Of a stretch of DNA of 64,000 nucleotides, positions 8,083 to 20,038 are shown one piece after another (position 1 is the first letter of the stretch; every line of letters starts with the position of its first letter). The stretch covers positions 9,611 through 73,610 of the forward strand of contig CAMNHV010000007.1 of NCBI GenBank assembly GCA_946539855.1, given 5' to 3'. The position numbers and the translations under genes were made by a program. The notes under the pieces are model-generated. The model saw nothing but the letters and a program-made list of their open reading frames with translations. It had not been told where the DNA came from and made no database searches. This DNA is from CAG-791 sp002449595 (GTDB lineage: Bacteria; Bacillota; Clostridia; Lachnospirales; Lachnospiraceae).

Positions 8083-9705
8083 ATGTATCCTAAAAAGCTG
8101 ACAAGATCCGTCATCTCGAACCCGGATTACCCCGTGGTTCAGACAAAGGCGGGCAAGGTGAGGGGACTTTTGGAGGAAGGGACCTTCATCTTCCGCGGCG
8201 TTCCGTACGCGCAGGCAAAGCGCTTTCAGATGCCGGAAGAAGTGACGCCGTGGGAAGGCACGAGAAGATGCAACGTCTTCGGGCCGGTGTGCAAGGAGAT
8301 CCACACGCCGATCGCGCACGACGAGTACAACGTGCCGCACTTCCATTACTCGCAGGACGAGGACTGCCTCAACCTGAACCTGTGGACACAGCACATTAAT
8401 GACGGCGCGAAGAAGCCGGTCATGGTCTGGTTCCACGGCGGCGGACACGCGACGGGCTCCTCGATCGAACTCTACGCGTACGACGGCATGGAGCTGTCGG
8501 AATTCGGCGACGTGGTCGTCGTCTCCGTCAACCACCGTCTCAACTGCATCGGCTATCTCGACCTCTCCTCCTTCGGAGAGCAGTATAAGTACACCGGCAA
8601 CCTCGGCACCGCCGACATGGTCGCGTCCCTCAAGTGGGTGCACGACAACATCGCCGGCTTCGGCGGAGACCCGGACAACGTCACGATCTTCGGACAGTCG
8701 GGCGGCGGCGGAAAGGTGCACACCCTTCTGCAGACGCCGGCCGCGGACGGCCTCTTTCACAAGGCGATCATCCAGAGCGGCCTGATCGAGGGCAGCCCCG
8801 ACAACGACCAGGAGAAGGCCCGGAAGATGGGCGAACTGACCGCGGAGCACCTCGGCCTGACAAAAGAGACGATCGCGAAAATCGAGACGATCCCTTACTA
8901 CAAGCTCGCGCGCGCGGCACAGCAGGCGGCCGCCGACCTCGGTACGCCGATCGGAACGATGATCGGCTGGGGACCGGTGTGTGACGGTGACTACTATCTT
9001 GGATCGGGGCTGTATCATCCTTTTCGCGAGGAGACGAAGCAGATCCCGATGCTGGTCGGCAACGTGCTCGGCGAATTCGACCAGAACTTCAACTGCATCT
9101 ACGCGGACGGCTCCAAGAACGACTGGGACGACGCCCTCGTGGAGAAGATCATCTCCGAGAAGTACGGCAGCCAGGCGGAGGCGGTGAAGGCGGCGTTCGC
9201 ACAGGCCTATCCGGAGAAAAAGATCGTGGACTGCCTCTTCACAAGCAGGATCTGGAGGCAGGCGCACAAGATGTTCTGCGACTTCCGCGCGGAGCAGGGC
9301 TGCGCTCCCTGCTACAACTGGCTGTTTACGATGGAGCTCCCGATGAACGGCGGCACCGTGCCGTGGCACAACGCGGACGAGGCCTACATGTTCCACAACG
9401 CGAACTATCTCGAGGCGGAGTACATTCCCGGCGTCTCCGAGCAGCTGCAGGATATCATGACCGGCGCGTGGGTGGCGTTCGCCTATACCGGCGACCCGAA
9501 CCATCCCGGCATGAAGGTATGGCCGCCTGTGAAGGACGGCAACGGCGCCTGCATGCTCTTTGACAGAGACTCGCGCACCGTGTACCACCACGACGACGCG
9601 CTGATGGAGGCGCTGGATCCGAGGATCCTGCCGCCGAAGCCGGTGACGATCCCGATGGAAGAGGACGCCGGCACCTTCGGCTGCGGCCCGAGACAGAGCC
9701 TGTGA
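8083..9705 (+). CDS. Type-B carboxylesterase family protein (first paralogue)
   Basis: This 540-residue alpha/beta hydrolase of the carboxylesterase/PnbA family would hydrolyse carboxylic esters. The fold is complete: RGVPYA near the start, the oxyanion-hole loop WFHGGGHATGS, the nucleophile elbow GQSGGGG with Ser206, a late acidic residue region (GNVLGEFDQN), and PWHNADE carrying the catalytic His. GQSGG replaces the more common GESAG. No signal peptide is present, so a small imported or intracellular ester is the likely substrate. It is followed 87 bp later by a paralogue of nearly the same length that shares the whole motif order. Natural substrate unknown. Confidence 0.87.
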   Translation: MYPKKLTRSVISNPDYPVVQTKAGKVRGLLEEGTFIFRGVPYAQAKRFQMPEEVTPWEGTRRCNVFGPVCKEIHTPIAHDEYNVPHFHYSQDEDCLNLNLWTQHINDGAKKPVMVWFHGGGHATGSSIELYAYDGMELSEFGDVVVVSVNHRLNCIGYLDLSSFGEQYKYTGNLGTADMVASLKWVHDNIAGFGGDPDNVTIFGQSGGGGKVHTLLQTPAADGLFHKAIIQSGLIEGSPDNDQEKARKMGELTAEHLGLTKETIAKIETIPYYKLARAAQQAAADLGTPIGTMIGWGPVCDGDYYLGSGLYHPFREETKQIPMLVGNVLGEFDQNFNCIYADGSKNDWDDALVEKIISEKYGSQAEAVKAAFAQAYPEKKIVDCLFTSRIWRQAHKMFCDFRAEQGCAPCYNWLFTMELPMNGGTVPWHNADEAYMFHNANYLEAEYIPGVSEQLQDIMTGAWVAFAYTGDPNHPGMKVWPPVKDGNGACMLFDRDSRTVYHHDDALMEALDPRILPPKPVTIPMEEDAGTFGCGPRQSL

Positions 9706-9792
9706 TGCGGCTGCGGGACGTGGGATGCGCAGAAATGCTTCACACGTTCTGACATGCGCTGCTGAATTCGAGTTCATGAGGAGAGCGATCTT

Positions 9793-11412
9793 ATGTACAT
9801 GAAGAAACTTACGAGCCAGGTCGTCATGACCTATGACGATCCGGTGGCGGATACAAAATACGGCAAGGTCCGCGGCCTGAAGACGGACGGCACTTACATC
9901 TTCCGCGGGATCCGGTACGCGAAGGCGAAGAGGTTCCACATGCCGGAAGAGCCGGACAAGTGGGAAGGCGTGAAGGGCGCTTATTCCTTCGGCTACGTGT
10001 GCTCCGAGCTCAACACGCCGATCGCGCACGACAACGACACGGTGCAGCATTTCTACTATCCGCAGAACGAGCACTGCCAGTACCTGAACATCTGGACGCA
10101 GCACCTGGACAAGTCCGCGAAGCGGCCGGTCATGGTATGGCTGCACGGCGGCGGATGGTTTTCCGGGTCTTCGGTGGAACTGATCTCTTATGACGGCGAG
10201 AATCTCTCGGCATACGGCGACGTGGTCGTCGTCTCCGTCAACCACAGACTGAATGTGCTCGGCTATCTCGACCTGTCCGAGTACGGCGAGGAATACGCGA
10301 ACTCCGGGAATGTCGGTCTCGCTGACCTCGTCGCTTCCCTGAAGTGGGTGAAGGAAAACATCGAGAACTTCGGCGGCGACCCGGACAACGTCACGATCTT
10401 CGGACAGTCGGGCGGCGGCGGAAAGGTGGCGTATCTCCTGCAGACCCCTGCGGCGGACGGCCTGTATCACAGGGGCATCATCCAGTCGGGCGGCACGTTC
10501 GGCCACGGCGGCGCCGACGAGGTCAGGCACTGCGGCGAAGTGAGCCGGCTGGCGGCGAAGCGCATTCTCGAGCGCCTGCACATCGCGCCGGAGAATGTGA
10601 AAGAGATCGAGACCGTGCCATGGGAGGATCTCGCGCAGGCGACGATGGAAGCGATCTGGCTCATCCGCGAGGAGGACGGCGAGGAGGTCTCCTGGGAGCC
10701 GGTTTATGACGGAAAGTATTTCATGGGCGATCCCGTGGATATGGGATACCGGAAGGAGACGATCGGAACGCCGATGATCATCGGCACATGCTTCAGCGAG
10801 TTCGCCGGCACGCACGACCGCAACTACGACGAGCAGCCGAAGGCGCTCTGGAGCGAGGAAAAGGCGGACGCGATCATCGCGCGTACGTTTGGAGATAAGA
10901 CGGCGCGGATGAATGAGCTTTTCGCGAAAGCGTATCCCGACAGGCAGAAGCAGGATCTCCTGTTTGTGGACCTGCGGTTCCGGAAGCCGGCGATGGATTA
11001 CATCAAGGGCTTTACCGCTGCGGGCGGAAAGATCTGGAACTACATGTTCAACCTGGAGACGCCTTACAACTACGGCACGACCGCGTGGCACAACGCGGAG
11101 GAGTGCTACTGCTTCCGCAACGCGGCTTATCTGGAGTACGAGTACATCCCGGAAGTTTCCGAGAAGTTGGAGGACGAGGTCAGCGGCGCATGGCTCGCGT
11201 TCGCGAAGAACGGAGACCCGAACTGCGCGGCGATCCCCGCGTGGCCGGCGTGCACTGCAGACAGCATCCCGTGCATCTGTTTCGACAAGGTCACGGACGT
11301 CCGCACGGATCACGACAAAGAACTTGTCGGCGAGTATCCTGAGATCGAGGCGCCCGGGTTCCCGCTCAGCAGCAAGATGTACGCGTTCTATGGCGTGAAG
11401 CCGGAAGACTGA
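9793..11412 (+). CDS. Type-B carboxylesterase family protein (second paralogue)
   Basis: This 539-residue protein is clearly paralogous to the preceding gene. The N-termini match (MY.KKLT..V), as do the oxyanion loop WLHGGGWFSGS, the nucleophile elbow GQSGGGG with Ser206 at the same residue number, and AWHNAEE for the catalytic His. Divergence is spread through the protein, including the lid and C-terminal third. This suggests an old tandem duplication with different substrate preferences rather than a recent copy. The start follows gaggagagcgatctt. It is cytoplasmic by the absence of a signal peptide. Confidence 0.87.
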   Translation: MYMKKLTSQVVMTYDDPVADTKYGKVRGLKTDGTYIFRGIRYAKAKRFHMPEEPDKWEGVKGAYSFGYVCSELNTPIAHDNDTVQHFYYPQNEHCQYLNIWTQHLDKSAKRPVMVWLHGGGWFSGSSVELISYDGENLSAYGDVVVVSVNHRLNVLGYLDLSEYGEEYANSGNVGLADLVASLKWVKENIENFGGDPDNVTIFGQSGGGGKVAYLLQTPAADGLYHRGIIQSGGTFGHGGADEVRHCGEVSRLAAKRILERLHIAPENVKEIETVPWEDLAQATMEAIWLIREEDGEEVSWEPVYDGKYFMGDPVDMGYRKETIGTPMIIGTCFSEFAGTHDRNYDEQPKALWSEEKADAIIARTFGDKTARMNELFAKAYPDRQKQDLLFVDLRFRKPAMDYIKGFTAAGGKIWNYMFNLETPYNYGTTAWHNAEECYCFRNAAYLEYEYIPEVSEKLEDEVSGAWLAFAKNGDPNCAAIPAWPACTADSIPCICFDKVTDVRTDHDKELVGEYPEIEAPGFPLSSKMYAFYGVKPED

Positions 11413-11425
11413 TAATGCATAACCG

Positions 11426-11460
11426 CACCCGCAGCTGCCTGGCGGCTGCGGGTGTCTGTG
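11426..11460 (+). terminator. Hairpin after the second carboxylesterase, possible terminator
   Basis: A 10-bp stem CACCCGCAGC (11426-11435) with GCTGCGGGTG (11445-11454) is followed only by TCTGTG. The poor T-tract suggests attenuation rather than full termination before the third hydrolase. Confidence 0.45.
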
Positions 11461-11485
11461 ATGAGACAGGAAGGAAAGACAAGAT

Positions 11486-12550
11486 ATGGTCACAGCGGAA
11501 GAGAGGCAGGCGGCGTATCAGCTGACGGAAGACCTGTCGACCCACCCGGGCGACATCGCAATCCTTGCGCCATACAGAAAATACATGCTTTACAAGTGCA
11601 ACACGCCGGAGCTCGGCCCCGGCATCGGCTGCAGCTTTAAGGACATGAAGGCGTCCTTCGGCGCGTGGAGCGTGCCCGCGCTCCTCAAGGCGACGCGCGC
11701 GATGATCGACCGCGCCGGCGAGGAGGACTTCATGATCCCGGTCTATTCCGAGGAGGAGATCGCGGCGGATCCGGAGAAGGAAGACGTGAAACTCTTCTGG
11801 TTCCCGGCGGGCTACGAAGACGACGGAAACGGCGGGAAAAGGCTTATCGGCGCGGATCGTCCGTTTGTCATCGCGATAGCCGGCGGCGCTTACACGTCGG
11901 TCTGCAGCCTGGCGGAGTCATTCCCGACGGCGGCTTCCCTGAATCATCTCGGGATCAACGTTTTCTGCCTGAACTACCGCGTCAACGAGTCCGAGATGCC
12001 CAAGATCAAGGAAGCGCTGATGCCGAAGCCGCTGGACGACGTCGCGGCGGCGCTGCAGTGCATCTATGCGCATATGGATTACTTCGGGATCAAGACGAAG
12101 GAGTACGCGGTCGCGGGATGGTCCGCAGGCGCGAGCCTCACCGTGCAGTGGGGCGCGGCGAACCACGGCTATCCGCACTACGGCCTGCCGAAGCCGAAGG
12201 TTCTGTTCCCGATCTACCCGGTCATTGAGGCGGCGGCCCAGATGCCGGATTCGGCGGACTGGTTCCTGACCATCATGTTCGGGCCGGGCTACGATAAGGA
12301 GACGGTGGAGGCCTACGACATCCCGAAGGTGATCACCGACGACTATCCGCCGTGCTACATCGTCCATGCGCTGGACGACGACATGGTGCCGGTGGAGAAC
12401 TCCTACAAGCTCGAGAAGCTGCTGCAGGAGAGAAATATCCCCGTGCACTTCGAGGTGATCGAGAGCGGCGGCCACGGATTCGGCGACGGCTCCGGCATGA
12501 AGGCCGAGGGCTGGCCGGAGAGAGCGGTCGCGTTCATGGACCAGCTGTAA
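11486..12550 (+). CDS. Alpha/beta hydrolase, esterase/lipase-like
   Basis: This 354-residue protein has an alpha/beta hydrolase core resembling the BD-FAE/acetyl-esterase group. The nucleophile elbow GWSAG places Ser213. VHALDDDMVP supplies the likely acid, and SGGHGFGDG supplies His330. About 90 N-terminal residues precede the core and are not recognisable. The order after two carboxylesterases, with good spacing and an RBS (ggaaggaaagac), suggests the three esterases work on related substrates, for example deacylation of imported plant glycosides or acylated sugars. That substrate link is inference. Confidence 0.78.
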   Translation: MVTAEERQAAYQLTEDLSTHPGDIAILAPYRKYMLYKCNTPELGPGIGCSFKDMKASFGAWSVPALLKATRAMIDRAGEEDFMIPVYSEEEIAADPEKEDVKLFWFPAGYEDDGNGGKRLIGADRPFVIAIAGGAYTSVCSLAESFPTAASLNHLGINVFCLNYRVNESEMPKIKEALMPKPLDDVAAALQCIYAHMDYFGIKTKEYAVAGWSAGASLTVQWGAANHGYPHYGLPKPKVLFPIYPVIEAAAQMPDSADWFLTIMFGPGYDKETVEAYDIPKVITDDYPPCYIVHALDDDMVPVENSYKLEKLLQERNIPVHFEVIESGGHGFGDGSGMKAEGWPERAVAFMDQL

Positions 12551-12578
12551 AACGCAAAGCTGTGTAACAGATTACAAC

Positions 12579-12612
12579 GCCCGGCTGCCGGCATGACAGC
12601 CGGGCCTGTTTC
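12579..12612 (+). terminator. Intrinsic terminator-like hairpin after the third hydrolase
   Basis: The stem GCCCGGCTG (12579-12587) pairs with CAGCCGGGC (12597-12605), followed by CTGTTTC. The T-tract is short, so efficiency is uncertain. Confidence 0.55.
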
Positions 12613-12615
12613 AGA

Positions 12616-14607
12616 ATGAAAACTGCAGACCGGAAAATGAAGAGAACATACACTGCGGCGGCGCAGCTGCTGATCATGCTCTGCGGCATGGGATTCCTGC
12701 TGCAGACGGACGCGTATTACACACCTTATCTTCTCGTCGCGGCAGCGGCGCTCTTCTGCATGTGGAAGAGCGGGGCGGCGGCAGGCGGCGTTGGCGTTAT
12801 GGAAACCGGCGCTTCGGCCGGTGCGCGGAAGGACGGAAAGCCCCGCGCGGCCCTGCCGTGGCATGTGTACGCGGCGCCCTGTATCTATGCGCTCGCGGTC
12901 TGCGGAGCGAACTACCGGATCTGGGCGGAGATCGCGTATCCGGACGAGATCGGTGCAACAGCGCGCTTCATCCATGGTGCAGTTGCCCTGCTTGCGATCG
13001 CGGCCTGCTGCTGGCTTCAGGCGTTTCAGATCGTGCGGTATCTCTGGCTGACGAATGCGCCTGAGGCGCGCGGGAATGCTTTTTCTACAGTGAAGGATGA
13101 AGCGGTGTGCGGGGCAGCAGGCTCGTCGGGAAAGAACGCAGCAGGAGAAGAGACGGCTGCAGCGGCGGGCGGCAGGCGCGGCTGGAAGCCGGCCTCGGTG
13201 TTCTGCGTGGTGTTCGCGGCGGTCGCGGTGATCGATCTCACGATCTTTTTCCTGTGCCGGTATCCCGGCAACATCACTTCGGACAGCCTGACGCAGATCA
13301 AGATGTGCGTGGAAGGCTGGTACAACAACCATCATCCGTTCTACCACACGCAGGTGATCCGCCTGTTCCTCGGACTCGGGCTGAAGCTGTTCGGCGACCT
13401 GAATGCGGCGGCGGCCACCTACCAGGTGTTCCAGATCCTGTTCATGGCGGCGTGCTTTGCGGCTGCGGTCATGACGCTTTTCCAGATGAGGGTGAAAAAG
13501 CCCGTGATTATCGGAGCCGCGCTTTTCTACGCGCTGATGCCGTTCCACATCAACTACAGCTTCTCGATGTGGAAGGACGTGATGTTCGGCGGGTTCATCC
13601 TGCTCTCTGTCCTGTATTTCTGTCGGACGATGCTCGGCGTCGGGTCGCGGAGAGCGGACCTCGCGCTGCTCACGGTGGCCTGCTTCGGCGTCTGCCTGTT
13701 CCGCAGCAACGGATATATCCTGTTTCTGATCGTGGCCGCGGTGTACGCGTTCCTGTACCGGAAAGAGATCCTGCGCGGAAATACCGCCCGCGCGGTGGGC
13801 ATTATCTTCCTTGTGACGCTGGCCGCGTGCTGGGTCCTGAAGCACCCGGTGCTGGACGCGATGGACGTCACCCAGCCGGACACGGTGGAGATGCTCTCCG
13901 TGCCGCTGCAGCAGATCAGCCGCACGCTCATCGAGCACGACGACCTGACGGAGGAAGAGGAGACGCTGATCGGGTACGTCATCCCCGCGCAGCGCATGCG
14001 CGAGACCTATGTGCCGATCTACTCCGATCCCGTGAAGAACCTGATCCGCGAGGAGGGGCAGCAGGACTATATCAAACATCATAAAGCCGCGTTCGCGAAG
14101 CTGTACATCGCGCTCGGGCTGCGCCACCCGGGAAGCTACCTGAAGGGGTGGGCCGACGAGACGAGAGGCTACTGGAACAGCGGCTATGAATACTGGCGCT
14201 GGCAGGACGACGTGACCGCGACCGAAGGATACGACCTGTACCGCACGGTGCGCTCAGAGTTCGCGGCGCGGCACTTTGGTGAGTATCTGTGGCTCTTTGA
14301 ACATGATCCGCTGACAGTGCTTTTCCTCTGCATCGGGCTCTATGTGTGGCTCGACTGGCTGCTGTTCTATCTCGCAGCCGTCAGGGGCGACCGGGCCGCC
14401 GTCGTCATGACGATGCCGGTCATTGCGCTCGTCTTCACGCTGCAGATCTCGACGCCGGTCTTCACCGAATTCCGCTATGTCTACTCAATCTTCTGCCTGA
14501 TGCCGTTCCTTCTTCCCGCGGTCGTCCGCGGGTGCGAATGTGCACACTGCGTGGCAGATCCGTCCGGCGGATCTTCTGAAGAATCGTCAGAAGAAGCAGC
14601 CGGCTGA
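12616..14607 (+). CDS. Large multi-pass membrane protein, DUF6020-like
   Basis: This is a 663-residue membrane protein with a dozen or so hydrophobic segments. After the fourth segment comes the motif YPGNITSDSLTQI...NNHHPFYHTQ. I associate that motif with DUF6020 proteins, which resemble polytopic GT-C-type glycosyltransferases; this is recall, not a search. Two hydrophilic Ala/Gly-rich stretches (about residues 54-76 and 150-195) look like low-complexity insertions between helices. The C-terminus is acidic and serine-rich. The first ATG has no clear RBS, and an ATG 21 bp further on is an alternative start. A role in envelope polymer modification is possible but unproven. Confidence 0.6.
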   Translation: MKTADRKMKRTYTAAAQLLIMLCGMGFLLQTDAYYTPYLLVAAAALFCMWKSGAAAGGVGVMETGASAGARKDGKPRAALPWHVYAAPCIYALAVCGANYRIWAEIAYPDEIGATARFIHGAVALLAIAACCWLQAFQIVRYLWLTNAPEARGNAFSTVKDEAVCGAAGSSGKNAAGEETAAAAGGRRGWKPASVFCVVFAAVAVIDLTIFFLCRYPGNITSDSLTQIKMCVEGWYNNHHPFYHTQVIRLFLGLGLKLFGDLNAAAATYQVFQILFMAACFAAAVMTLFQMRVKKPVIIGAALFYALMPFHINYSFSMWKDVMFGGFILLSVLYFCRTMLGVGSRRADLALLTVACFGVCLFRSNGYILFLIVAAVYAFLYRKEILRGNTARAVGIIFLVTLAACWVLKHPVLDAMDVTQPDTVEMLSVPLQQISRTLIEHDDLTEEEETLIGYVIPAQRMRETYVPIYSDPVKNLIREEGQQDYIKHHKAAFAKLYIALGLRHPGSYLKGWADETRGYWNSGYEYWRWQDDVTATEGYDLYRTVRSEFAARHFGEYLWLFEHDPLTVLFLCIGLYVWLDWLLFYLAAVRGDRAAVVMTMPVIALVFTLQISTPVFTEFRYVYSIFCLMPFLLPAVVRGCECAHCVADPSGGSSEESSEEAAG

Positions 14608-14727
14608 GCATTCAGAAAATACGGCGTATCTCCGCGGCAGTACCCGGCTTGCAGAGACAGGCGGCTGCAGGAATCACGTCGGGAACAAACGTTCGAAAAC
14701 AGGTAGCCGTACTGGACAGGATATGAT

Positions 14728-14762
14728 AAAATCAGTCTTGCTCTCTGAGCAGCTGATTTTTT
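14728..14762 (+). terminator. Intrinsic terminator before uvrB
   Basis: AAAATCAG (14728-14735) pairs with CTGATTTT (14753-14760), with an inner TGCTC-TCT-GAGCA hairpin and a run of T. It separates the DUF6020-like gene from the repair operon. Confidence 0.75.
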
Positions 14763-14809
14763 CATGTGTGTGAAAAACCGTAAAAAACTTGCCTCAGCGA
14801 GGAATAATC

Positions 14810-16801
14810 ATGGAATTCAAACTGCACTCTGAATATAAGCCGACCGGCGATCAGCCACAGGCGATCCGGGCCCTGGTAGACGGGTTCCGCGAGGGAAACC
14901 AGTTTGAGACGCTGCTCGGCGTCACCGGCTCCGGAAAGACCTTTACGATGGCCAACGTCATCCAGGCGCTGCAGAAGCCGACGCTGATCATCAGCCACAA
15001 CAAGACCCTGGCCGGCCAGCTCTATGGCGAGATGAAGGAGTTTTTCCCCGAGAATGCGGTGGAGTACTTCGTCTCGTACTACGACTACTACCAGCCGGAG
15101 GCCTACGTGCCCTCCACGGATACATATATTGCGAAGGACTCGGCGATCAACGACGAGATCGACAAGCTGCGGCTCTCCGCGACGGCGTCGCTCTCGGAGC
15201 GCAGGGACGTGATCGTGGTCGCCAGCGTCTCGTGCATCTACGGCCTCGGCAGCCCGGAGGAATTCCAGGGGATGTCGATCTCGCTCCGCCCCGGCATGCA
15301 GAAGGACCGTGACGAGGTGATCCGGGATCTGATCGCGATCCAGTACACACGCAATGACGTTTCGCCCGAGCGCTGCCAGTTCCGCGTGCGGGGCGACACC
15401 CTCGAGGTGTATCCCGCGCAGGGCGCCGAGTACCTGATCCGCGTCGAGTTCTTCGGCGACGAGATCGACCGGATCTGTGAGGTGGAGATGCTCACGGGCA
15501 GAATGCACGCCGAGCTCAAGCACGTCATGATCTATCCCGCGTCGCACTACGTCGTGCCGCAGGAGAAGATCAACCGCGCCTGCGACAACATCGAGGCAGA
15601 GCTCGAGGACCGCGTCCGTTTCTTCAAGAGTGAGGACCGGCTCATCGAGGCGCAGCGGATCGCGGAGCGGACGAATTTCGATATCGAGATGATGCGGGAG
15701 ACCGGTTTCTGCTCCGGCATCGAGAACTACTCGCGGCACCTGATCTTCGGCAGGCCAGGGGAACCGCCGCTGACGCTCATGGATTTCTTCCCGGAGGACT
15801 TCCTGATCATCGTCGACGAGTCGCACATGACGATCCCGCAGATCGGCGCGATGTACAACGGCGACCGCTCGAGAAAGCTGACGCTCGTGGACTACGGGTT
15901 CCGCCTGCCGTCCGCGCTGGACAACCGGCCGCTGAACTTCGCCGAGTTCGAGACGCACATCGACCAGATGCTGTTCGTCTCGGCGACGCCGGGCGCGTAT
16001 GAGGGTGAGCACGAGCTGCTCCGCGCGGAACAGATCATCCGGCCTACGGGCCTTCTCGATCCGGAGATCGACGTCCGTCCCGTCGAGGGACAGATCGACG
16101 ACCTGATCGGCGAGATCCGGACGGAGACCGCGAAGAAGAACAAGGTCCTCGTCACGACCCTGACGAAAAAGATGGCCGAAGACCTCACGGATTATCTCGC
16201 CGAGGCGGGGATCCGGGTCAAATACCTGCACTCGGATATCGATGTGCTCGAGCGCGCGCAGATCATTCGCGACATGCGCCTCGACGTCTTCGACGTGCTG
16301 GTCGGCATCAACCTTCTGAGGGAAGGCCTCGACATTCCGGAGATCTCCCTCGTCATCGTGCTCGACGCGGACAAGGAAGGCTTCCTGCGTTCGGAGACTT
16401 CCCTGATCCAGACGGTCGGCAGAGCCGCTCGAAATGCGGACGGCCACGTCATCATGTACGCCGACACGATCACCGACTCGATGCGGAAGGCGATCGACGA
16501 GACGCGGCGCAGAAGGGCCGTGCAGGACGCTTACAACAAGGAACACGGCATCACGCCGCAGACGATCCGCAAGGCGGTGCGCGACCTCATCACGATCTCG
16601 AAGGAGATCGCGAAGGAGGAAGTGAAGTTCGAGAAGGACCCCGAGTCCATGAGCCCGCAGGAGCTGAAGAAGCTCATCGCGGAAGTCGAGAAGAAGATGC
16701 GCCGCGCGGCTGCGGACCTCAACTTCGAGGCCGCCGCGGAGCTGCGTGACCGCATGATCGAGCTGAAGAAGCACCAGCTGGAGATCGAGGGCGGGAAGTA
16801 A
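14810..16801 (+). CDS. uvrB: Excinuclease ABC subunit UvrB
   Basis: UvrB is the DNA-damage-verifying helicase-like subunit of nucleotide excision repair. It is loaded by UvrA and recruits UvrC. The protein has 663 residues, the usual length. The Walker A motif GVTGSGKT lies at residues 37-44 and the damage-probing beta-hairpin region YYDYYQPEAYVP near 90. Helicase motif VDESH and a C-terminal UVR domain (the UvrC contact) are also present. The ATG at 14810 follows gaggaataatc. An in-frame start 21 bp upstream is less likely because the family begins at this position. uvrA follows after 108 bp. Confidence 0.97.
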   Translation: MEFKLHSEYKPTGDQPQAIRALVDGFREGNQFETLLGVTGSGKTFTMANVIQALQKPTLIISHNKTLAGQLYGEMKEFFPENAVEYFVSYYDYYQPEAYVPSTDTYIAKDSAINDEIDKLRLSATASLSERRDVIVVASVSCIYGLGSPEEFQGMSISLRPGMQKDRDEVIRDLIAIQYTRNDVSPERCQFRVRGDTLEVYPAQGAEYLIRVEFFGDEIDRICEVEMLTGRMHAELKHVMIYPASHYVVPQEKINRACDNIEAELEDRVRFFKSEDRLIEAQRIAERTNFDIEMMRETGFCSGIENYSRHLIFGRPGEPPLTLMDFFPEDFLIIVDESHMTIPQIGAMYNGDRSRKLTLVDYGFRLPSALDNRPLNFAEFETHIDQMLFVSATPGAYEGEHELLRAEQIIRPTGLLDPEIDVRPVEGQIDDLIGEIRTETAKKNKVLVTTLTKKMAEDLTDYLAEAGIRVKYLHSDIDVLERAQIIRDMRLDVFDVLVGINLLREGLDIPEISLVIVLDADKEGFLRSETSLIQTVGRAARNADGHVIMYADTITDSMRKAIDETRRRRAVQDAYNKEHGITPQTIRKAVRDLITISKEIAKEEVKFEKDPESMSPQELKKLIAEVEKKMRRAAADLNFEAAAELRDRMIELKKHQLEIEGGK

Positions 16802-16909
16802 CGCAAGGGCGGATCGCCGGTATATATGAGAATGAACGGTCCGGAGGAACGCAGAGCGCAAGACAGCTCGCGGCCTGACGGAATGACCTGACACAGAGGA
16901 CAGATACGA

Positions 16910-19870
<2,961 letters not shown>

Positions 19871-19952
19871 CGATGCGGCGCCGGGAATGCCGGAACAAGC
19901 CCTGCGAAAGATAAAAAAAGGATAAACTTGCGCTGGGGACCCGCAAACCGCT

Positions 19953-19981
19953 TTGAAAACAGGGCGGCCATAGTATATACT
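19953..19981 (+). promoter_or_regulatory. Sigma-A-type promoter for the mreB-like gene
   Basis: TTGAAA (19953-19958) and TATACT (19976-19981) are separated by exactly 17 bp. The stretch is AT-richer than its surroundings. The predicted start lies about 50 nt before the ATG. Confidence 0.7.
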
Positions 19982-20038
19982 TAAATCCCCGACAGGCGGT
20001 GGGGAAAGTTCAGCCTGTCTGAAAGGATCATATAGATT

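Noticed and set aside
7939..11493. Very long minus-strand ORF (1184 codons) opposite the two carboxylesterases
   Set aside because: It is an antisense shadow of GC-rich genes. Its translation is Arg/Ala/His/Val/Asp-rich without motifs, while the plus strand has complete enzyme families.
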